From Rhodoferax sp. (GTDB lineage Bacteria; Pseudomonadota; Gammaproteobacteria; Burkholderiales; Burkholderiaceae_C): a DNA stretch of 64,000 nt. Made by a program: the position numbers and the translations under genes. Below the pieces are notes generated by a model. It saw only the letters and a list, made by a program, of their open reading frames with translations. It did no database searches and was not told the origin of the DNA. The DNA is taken from NCBI RefSeq assembly GCF_028715765.1, contig NZ_JAQURE010000012.1, forward strand, positions 1-64,000. The letters run 5' to 3'. Position 1 is the first letter of the stretch; every line of letters starts with the position of its first letter. Positions 58,294 through 64,000 of this stretch are shown here, in pieces.

Positions 58294-59688
58294 TCATAGC
58301 CAGCCCCCGCCCATGGCTTTGACCAGGCGCACATGGTCGTTGCTGAGCTCGGCTTGCAGGCTGGCCAGGCTGTCTTGGGCGCTCAAGAGCGTGCGCTGGG
58401 TTTGCAGCACGGTTTGAAAGTCCACCAAACCACTGTTGTAACGGTTTTGCGCCAGCAGGGCGGCGTTGTGTGCGGCGCTGGCCGCTTGTTGCAAATGACC
58501 CAGACGGGTGCGGTCGTTGTGCTGCGCCACCACCGCGTCTTGCACTTCTTTGAGCGCGGTCAACAGGGTGTTTTGGTAAGCGGCGCGGGTTTGCTGCAAC
58601 ACGGCTTCTTGCACCTTGACCTGGGCGTTGGCCGCACCGCCGTCCAACAGGGGGGCTGAAATGCTGGCCAGCACCTGGCTGGCCAGAGCTGCGCCGTTGC
58701 TCAACCCGGTCAGGGTCAGCGCCGTCAAGCCAACCGAGCCACCCAGGCGAAAGCTGGGTTTGCGTGCGGCGTCGGCGGCGTTGAGCGCGGCCATGGCGGC
58801 GGTGATGCGCGCCTCAGCCGCGCGCACATCGGCACGCTGGCGCAGGCTGTCGGCCGGGATCACGTCTGCCAGCGTCCCCGCTACCTGGGGAATGGCCGCC
58901 GGGGTTTGCAGCTGGGCATCAAGCGCCTGCGGGCGCTGGCCGGTGAGGGTGGCCAGGCTGTGGCGGGCTTTGGCCAGGTTGCTTTGCAGCAGGGGGATTT
59001 GCGCCGCAGTTTGCGACACGGCGGTTTGCGCTTGCTCCACTTCGAGCGAGGTCACCAGCCCGGCCTGGGCGCGCCACTGGGTGATTTGCAGGGTTTCAGA
59101 CTGGCTGGCCAGGTTGGTTTGCGCTATGCCCAGCTGCGACTGCAAGCCGCGCAGCTGGATGTAGGCCAGCGCCACTTCGGCGGTCATGCTCAGCTGCACG
59201 TCGCGCAGGCTGGCGCGGGCGGCGACCAGGTCGGCCTCGCGGTTGGCTACATTGCTTTGCTTGGCGTCAAACACGTCAAGCTCCCAGCTGGCATCAAGCC
59301 CGCTTCGGAAGCTGATGCTGGCAGGGGTGTTGTCAGACGTGCTGCGTTGTGCAGAACCGGTGACTGTGAGCTGGGGGCGGGTGGCGGCCAGCTGAACGTC
59401 GCGCACCGCGCGCGCTTGCAACAGGGCGGCCTGGGCAGATGCAATGTTGGCGTTGGCCTGCAGGGCTTGGGTGATCAGGTCTGCCAACAGCGGGTCTTGA
59501 AAGTCTCGCCACCAAGTCATGCTGGTGTGCGTGGCGGCAGGGTCTTCAGCGGCGGTGGTGTTGGCATCAGCCAGCGGCGCTGAGGCGCACCCTGCCAGCA
59601 GGCTACCCGCCAGCAGCAGGCTCAAGGCCAGCTGGGTCGGCTGCGCGCGGTGGTGCGGCTTGGTTTGTGGTGCTGGGTGGGTGGGCAT
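58294..59688 (-). CDS. NodT/TolC-family outer-membrane efflux lipoprotein
   Basis: Started at MPTHPAPQTKPHHRAQPTQL (an ATG 12 codons earlier is also possible). It has a lipoprotein signal (LSLLLAGSLLAGCAS) and two OEP repeats of long helices (ANIASAQAALLQARAVRDVQ; AAEARITAAMAALNAADAAR). About 464 residues, normal for the family. It directly follows an outer-membrane factor gene and precedes macA on the same strand, so it is probably the outer channel of the MacAB pump. Confidence 0.88.
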   Translation of the reverse strand: MPTHPAPQTKPHHRAQPTQLALSLLLAGSLLAGCASAPLADANTTAAEDPAATHTSMTWWRDFQDPLLADLITQALQANANIASAQAALLQARAVRDVQLAATRPQLTVTGSAQRSTSDNTPASISFRSGLDASWELDVFDAKQSNVANREADLVAARASLRDVQLSMTAEVALAYIQLRGLQSQLGIAQTNLASQSETLQITQWRAQAGLVTSLEVEQAQTAVSQTAAQIPLLQSNLAKARHSLATLTGQRPQALDAQLQTPAAIPQVAGTLADVIPADSLRQRADVRAAEARITAAMAALNAADAARKPSFRLGGSVGLTALTLTGLSNGAALASQVLASISAPLLDGGAANAQVKVQEAVLQQTRAAYQNTLLTALKEVQDAVVAQHNDRTRLGHLQQAASAAHNAALLAQNRYNSGLVDFQTVLQTQRTLLSAQDSLASLQAELSNDHVRLVKAMGGGWL

Positions 59689-59841
59689 CCGTGCGCAATC
59701 AGTTGGAATGTAAAAGTGATTCATGTGGCTTGACTCTGAACACCCGCTTTGGAGCAGCTTTGAGTGAAAAAAGTTCCAAGGCCATTGTGAGGCAGACGCA
59801 GATTTAACCTGCCCGTCTCTGCGGGTGCAACACCTGACGCA

Positions 59842-61362
59842 TCAGTGGGCCGGGCTGGCGCCACCACCGATCACCTTGAACAGCTGCACCTGGTTTTGCA
59901 GATACGCCAGGCGGCTTTGCACGGCGCTTTGCTGGGCGGCAAACAGGCTGCGCTGGGCGTCCAGGGCGTCGAGCTGGCTGGCGGCGCCGTGGGTCAGGCG
60001 CAGTTGGGTCAAGGCATGGCGCTGGGTTTCGGCAGCCAGCAGGGCTTGGCTGGCTTGCACTTGCTGGGCCAGGCTGGCGCGGCTGGCCAGCGCATCGGCC
60101 ACTTCGCGGAACGCGGTTTGAATGGCTTTGTCGTACTGGGCCAAGGCCACGTCGCGCGCTACTTGGGCGGCTTGCAGGTTGGACTGGTTGCGCCCGGCAT
60201 CAAAAATGGGCAGCACCAGCTGGGGAGCCAGGGTCCAGCCCCAAGAGCCCGCGGTGAACAAATTGGCCAGCGCGCTGCTGGCCGAACCCACCCCAGCGGT
60301 CAGGCTGATGCGCGGGAAAAATGCCGCCCGGGCGGCGTCAATGTTGGCGTGGCTGGCTTGGAGCAGCAGCTCGGCCTGGCGAATGTCGGGGCGGCGGGTC
60401 AGCACGGCAGAGGGCAAGCCTGGGGGCAGTTCAGCCAGCTGCAGTTGGCTCAAACGGGTTGCGCCCAAAGCCAAAGCCGTGACGCCACCCGCAGCGGGTG
60501 CGGCCATGGCCGGTGCACTGGCCGGTGAAGCTGCAGCTGCGGCCAGCGCTTGTTGGGCGGGCGCGGGCAGGGCTTGACCCAGCAGCAGCACCAGGGTGTT
60601 TTCGTCCAGGGCGCGCTGGCGGATTTGCTGGGCGTGTGTCACACGGGTGGCCTCTAGCAGGGTTTGCGCCAGCTGGCGGTCTAGCTCTGAAGCGGCACCG
60701 TGCTGGAATTTAAGCTCAATCAGCTTGAGCGACTGCGCCCGGGTGTCGAGCGTCTGGCGGGTCACACCCAGCAGCTCTTCGTCAGCCAGCAAGGCCAGCC
60801 AGCTTTGTGCCACTGTGGCCAGCAAACTGATGCGTGCGGTGTGCGCCGCTTCGGTGCTGGCCAAATACTGCGCCAAGGCCTGCGCTTTGAGGCTGTTGAC
60901 CCGGCCAAAAAAGTCCAGCTCGTAGGCCGTGACCAGCAGCCCGCCCGTATATGCGCTGTTGATGCTGCCTGCGCTGCTGGGGCTGCGCGAGCCGCTCACA
61001 CTGGCGTTGACCGTAGGCCACTGGTCGGCTTGGCGCAAGCCCAGCTGTGCTTGCGCTTGCAGCGTGCCCAGCGTGGCCAGGCGCAGGTCGCGGTTGTGCT
61101 GCAGGGCGGTTTCTAGCAACTGGCGCAAGGTGGGGTCAGTGAAATAGGTCTGCCAATCGAGTGTTCCGCCTTGCGGCGCTGGTGCAAGGCGGAGCTGGGG
61201 AGTGGCTTGCGGGCTGGCTTGCGCCGACTCAGGCCACTGCGCCGCAACCGCTTGTGCGTCTGCCTTGGCAGGGGCGTTGTCGGTGGGAAACTGGCTGCAA
61301 GAAGATGTAAAAAGCATAGCTGCTAAAGCAGTCAGCGTAAGCGCTAGAGGCCTAAAAAGCAT
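59842..61362 (-). CDS. OprM/NodT-family outer-membrane efflux lipoprotein
   Basis: Started at MLFRPLALTLTALAAMLFTS, a lipoprotein signal ending in SSC; the track ORF adds 79 codons that overlap the RND gene end. About 506 residues with two OEP domains (LRQLLETALQHNRDLRLATL; RRPDIRQAELLLQASHANID). It follows the RND pump gene and is most likely its outer-membrane channel. The signal peptide is encoded by a repeat-A copy read in the opposite direction from urtB. An Ala/Pro-rich insertion near residue 310 looks like low-complexity DNA. Confidence 0.88.
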   Translation of the reverse strand: MLFRPLALTLTALAAMLFTSSCSQFPTDNAPAKADAQAVAAQWPESAQASPQATPQLRLAPAPQGGTLDWQTYFTDPTLRQLLETALQHNRDLRLATLGTLQAQAQLGLRQADQWPTVNASVSGSRSPSSAGSINSAYTGGLLVTAYELDFFGRVNSLKAQALAQYLASTEAAHTARISLLATVAQSWLALLADEELLGVTRQTLDTRAQSLKLIELKFQHGAASELDRQLAQTLLEATRVTHAQQIRQRALDENTLVLLLGQALPAPAQQALAAAAASPASAPAMAAPAAGGVTALALGATRLSQLQLAELPPGLPSAVLTRRPDIRQAELLLQASHANIDAARAAFFPRISLTAGVGSASSALANLFTAGSWGWTLAPQLVLPIFDAGRNQSNLQAAQVARDVALAQYDKAIQTAFREVADALASRASLAQQVQASQALLAAETQRHALTQLRLTHGAASQLDALDAQRSLFAAQQSAVQSRLAYLQNQVQLFKVIGGGASPAH

Positions 61363-61370
61363 AAATTTTT
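61310..61370 (-). repeat. Dispersed repeat A encoding the OprM-like signal peptide
   Basis: Minus strand AAATTTATGCTTTTTAGGCC, TCTAGCGCTTACGCTGACTG then AGCAGCTATGCTTTTTAC is a repeat-A copy. The start codon and residues 1-17 of the lipoprotein lie in it. Confidence 0.75.
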
Positions 61371-61489
61371 TACCATGAAATGCAGTGTATTGTGCGGCGC
61401 GGGTCAAAGCAGCGCCAGGTTGTAAATGCGCCCCAACCCGCGCCAGGCGAACGGTTGCACGGCTCGGGCTGGCGTTGTGTTCACCAAAT

Positions 61490-64000
61490 TTAGTCATGGC
61501 CGTGCACTCCCATGTGAGCGGCTTGTTCGGCGTGGACGGCTTGTTGGCGGGCACTGTCTTTGAACAGGCTGCGCACCACCACAAAGAAGATGGGCACAAA
61601 CACCACTGCCAGCGTGGTGCCGGTCAAGATGCCACCAATCACCCCGGTGCCAATGGCGCGCTGGCTGGCCGAGCCGGCGCCGCTGGCCAGGGCCAGTGGC
61701 AGCACGCCCAGCGTGAAGGCCAGCGAGGTCATCAAAATCGGCCTGAACCGCAGGTGCGCCGCTTCCAACGCGGCAGCCACCACGCTCTTGCCTTGGGCTT
61801 GCAGGTCTTTGGCAAACTCAATGATCAAAATGGCGTTTTTGGCTGATAGGCCAATGATGGTGATCAGGCCGACCTGAAAGTACACGTCGTTGGCGTAAGC
61901 CCGTAACAGCGTGGCCACAATCACGCCCAGCACGCCCAGCGGCACCACCAGAATGACTGCCAGCGGAATGCTCCAGCTCTCGTACAGCGCGGCCAGGCAC
62001 AAAAATACCGACAAGATGGCAAAGCCGTACAGGATGAGGGCTTGTGAGCCCGCCAATTTTTCCTCGCGCGAGGTGCCGGTCCACTCAAAGCCAAAGCCCG
62101 GTGGCAGTTGGCGCGCCAGGGTTTCTATTTCGGCCAGCGCTGCGCCGGTGCTGTAGCCAGGCGCGGCACTGCCGCTGATGCGCATGGCCGGGTAGCCGTT
62201 GTAGCGCACGGTTTGCATGGCACCACTGACCCAGCGGGTGCTGGCAAAGCTTGCGAAGGGCACCATTTGGCCGGTTTTGTTGGCCACGAAGAGTTTCAGC
62301 AAGTCATCGGGCTGCATGCGTGCCGGGGCATCGGCTTGCACCACCACGCGCTGCAAGCGCCCGGCGTTGGGGAAATCATTGGCATAGCTGGAGCCCAAGG
62401 CGGTGGAGAGGGTGGCATTGATGGTGTCAAACCCCACACCCAAGGCGCTGGCTTTGTCGCGGTCAATGTCGACTTGCAGCTGGGGTGCGTCTTCCAGGCC
62501 ATCGGGGCGCACTTGCGCCAGGACTTTGCTTTGGCTGGCCATGCCCAGCAGTTGGTTGCGTGCCCCGAGCAAGGCCGCGTGTCCCAAGCCGGCCCGGTCT
62601 TGCAGGCGCAGGGCAAAGCCAGACGAAGAGCCCAGCTCTGGAATGGGCGGTGGGCTCAAGGGGAAGATGAAAGCATCGCGCACGCCCATCAGCGCACCAA
62701 AAGCACGCCCCGCCAGGGCTTGGGCTGAACTGCCGGGGCCCGGGCGTTCGGCCCAGTCTTTCAGGGTGACAAATGCCAGCGCGGCGTTTTGCCCCTGGCC
62801 CGAGAAGCTAAAGCCCAGCACGCTGACCATGCCTTGCACCTCGGGCTGTTTGAGCATGAAGCCCTCTACCTGCTGCATCACGGCCAGCGTGCGTTCGCGC
62901 GTGGCGCCGGGGGGCAGTTGCACGTTGACCAGCATGGTGCCTTGGTCTTCGCTGGGCAAAAATGAGGTGGGCAGGCGTTGGTACATCCAGGCCGCGCCGG
63001 CCAAAATGGCCAAGTAAATCACCATGTAGCGCCCCGCCTTGGGTAACAGCTTGGCGATCCCACCTTCATAGCCCTTGGCCGTTTTGGCAAAACCGCGGTT
63101 GAACCAGCCAAAAAAGCCAGACTTGGCGTGGTGGTGACCCGCTTCTACGGGCTTGAGCAAGGTGGCGCACAAGGCCGGTGTGAGTGACAAGGCCAAGAAG
63201 GCCGAGAACGCAATTGCCACGCCCATCACGGTGGCAAACTGGCGATAGATGTTGCCAATGGAGCCGCTGAAAAACGCCAGCGGCACAAACACCGAGACCA
63301 GCACCACCGTCACGCCCACAATGGCGCCCTGAATCTGCCCCATGGCTTTGCGCGTGGCCGCCAGCGGTGGCAGGCCTTCTTCGCTCATGATGCGCTCAAC
63401 GTTTTCCACCACCACAATGGCGTCGTCCACCACAATGCCGATCACCAGCACCATGGCAAACATGGTCAGCACGTTGATGGAGTAGCCCAGAGCCAGCAGT
63501 GTGGCAAAGGTGCCCAGCAAGGCCACCGGCACCACCAGCGTGGGAATGAGCGTGTAGCGCCAGTCTTGCATGAACAAAAACATCACCAAAAACACCAGCA
63601 GAACAGCTTCCAGCAGTGTCTCGGCGACCTGACGCAAAGAGGTTTCAATGAAGCGCGAGCTGTCGTAGGGAATGGCCCAGGTCATGCCTTTGGGAAAGAA
63701 TTTTTCCAGCTCGGTCATGCGCGCCCGCACCGCTTTGGCGGTGGCCAGGGCGTTGCCGCTGGGGGCCAGCTGCACGCCAATGCCGGTAGAGGGCTTGCCG
63801 TTGAGCCGCGCCGAGGTGGCATAGGACTGGGCACCGAGTTCAATGCGCGCCACGTCTTTCAAGCGCACGGCCGAGCCGTCGGTGTTGGCGCGCAGCACCA
63901 CTTGGCCAAATTCGGCTACGCTGCCCAATTGCCCGTTGACCACCACGGTGGCTGCAATGCCTTGGCCAGCTACATTGGGCAAGCTGCCAATTTCACCCGC
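61490..64000 (-). CDS. RND efflux transporter (HAE1/AcrB-like), N-terminus outside the window
   Basis: The frame is open through the right edge, so the gene begins beyond the window; 836 residues of about 1040-1060 are seen. Features: porter domain, helix block with the essential Asp pair in VLVIGIVVDDAIVVVENVER, the TRKAMGQIQGAIVGVTVVLV loop, FLPSEDQGTMLVNVQLPPGA, and the C-terminal GLITIIGLSAKNAILIIEFA and RFRPILMTSLAFTLGVLPLA segments. This is a proton-driven drug or solvent exporter of the HAE1 family. It pairs with the OprM-like gene 127 bp downstream; its adaptor gene probably lies outside the window. Confidence 0.93.
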   Translation of the reverse strand, partial: AGEIGSLPNVAGQGIAATVVVNGQLGSVAEFGQVVLRANTDGSAVRLKDVARIELGAQSYATSARLNGKPSTGIGVQLAPSGNALATAKAVRARMTELEKFFPKGMTWAIPYDSSRFIETSLRQVAETLLEAVLLVFLVMFLFMQDWRYTLIPTLVVPVALLGTFATLLALGYSINVLTMFAMVLVIGIVVDDAIVVVENVERIMSEEGLPPLAATRKAMGQIQGAIVGVTVVLVSVFVPLAFFSGSIGNIYRQFATVMGVAIAFSAFLALSLTPALCATLLKPVEAGHHHAKSGFFGWFNRGFAKTAKGYEGGIAKLLPKAGRYMVIYLAILAGAAWMYQRLPTSFLPSEDQGTMLVNVQLPPGATRERTLAVMQQVEGFMLKQPEVQGMVSVLGFSFSGQGQNAALAFVTLKDWAERPGPGSSAQALAGRAFGALMGVRDAFIFPLSPPPIPELGSSSGFALRLQDRAGLGHAALLGARNQLLGMASQSKVLAQVRPDGLEDAPQLQVDIDRDKASALGVGFDTINATLSTALGSSYANDFPNAGRLQRVVVQADAPARMQPDDLLKLFVANKTGQMVPFASFASTRWVSGAMQTVRYNGYPAMRISGSAAPGYSTGAALAEIETLARQLPPGFGFEWTGTSREEKLAGSQALILYGFAILSVFLCLAALYESWSIPLAVILVVPLGVLGVIVATLLRAYANDVYFQVGLITIIGLSAKNAILIIEFAKDLQAQGKSVVAAALEAAHLRFRPILMTSLAFTLGVLPLALASGAGSASQRAIGTGVIGGILTGTTLAVVFVPIFFVVVRSLFKDSARQQAVHAEQAAHMGVHGHD

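Noticed and set aside
1-64000. CRISPR arrays, tRNA and rRNA genes
   Set aside because: No regularly spaced direct repeats, cloverleaf-like sequences with TTCRA loops or rRNA signatures were noticed; a covariance-model scan would be needed to be certain.

Overview
This 64 kb window comes from a betaproteobacterium, most likely a Comamonadaceae (Rhodoferax/Polaromonas/Acidovorax-like) chromosome. The call rests on GC-rich codon use, the style of the nitrogen genes, and a dispersed AT-rich repeat with the core AGCTnCTAGCGC-TTATTCC-ATAAGCGCTAG, which I recall from that family and which occurs about 15 times here. No rRNA, tRNA or CRISPR array was seen. Both ends of the window cut through genes.

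Layout. (1) 1-6.1 kb: ureide/purine uptake and breakdown: two M20 amidohydrolases, an NCS2 xanthine/uracil permease and a NitT/TauT-type ABC transporter. (2) 6.2-9.2 kb: urease structural genes ureA, a small membrane protein, ureB and ureC. (3) 9.2-16.6 kb: an island that separates ureC from ureE. It holds a tyrosine recombinase killed by an amber codon, toxin-antitoxin (TA) genes and remnants, an AAA ATPase, a LysR/EamA pair and several gene fragments. (4) 16.7-26 kb: ureEFG, a TIGR03790 protein and the urea ABC transporter urtABCDE. (5) 26-29.4 kb: a PIN/Phd TA pair, then the operon amtB-hypothetical-ureD on the minus strand. (6) 29.5-39.7 kb: the nitrate assimilation operon nrtA-nrtB-nrtD-nirB-nirD-nasA with the ANTAR regulator nasT. 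(7) 39.7-43.2 kb: a large CHASE/PAS/GAF/GGDEF/EAL protein. (8) 43.4-52.2 kb: the respiratory nitrate reductase operon narGHJI followed by ppiC, a hypothetical gene and a Crp/Fnr regulator. (9) 52.5-54.9 kb: aroD, an AddMod/ParE TA pair, a duplicated macB 3' end and a fused BrnT-BrnA gene. (10) 55-64 kb: a MacAB-type pump, two outer-membrane factors and an RND pump.

How it works together. Urea made from purines or imported by UrtABCDE is hydrolysed by urease, nitrate is imported and reduced to ammonium, and AmtB handles ammonium. By eye I find sigma-54 (-24/-12) promoters before the ABC transporter, ureA, ureE, amtB and nrtA. Two NtrC-like boxes sit between the divergent ABC-transporter and ureA promoters, and another lies upstream of nrtA. 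The nrtA leader has two hexaloop hairpins of the ANTAR-target type followed by a terminator, which fits NasT antitermination.

The most unusual signals are these. The dispersed repeat has been taken into coding sequence as signal-peptide or membrane-helix DNA in several genes. Two other palindromic repeats are inserted in frame in ureC and nasA. A BrnT toxin and its BrnA antitoxin are fused in one ORF. The urease genes are broken into three separately promoted pieces.
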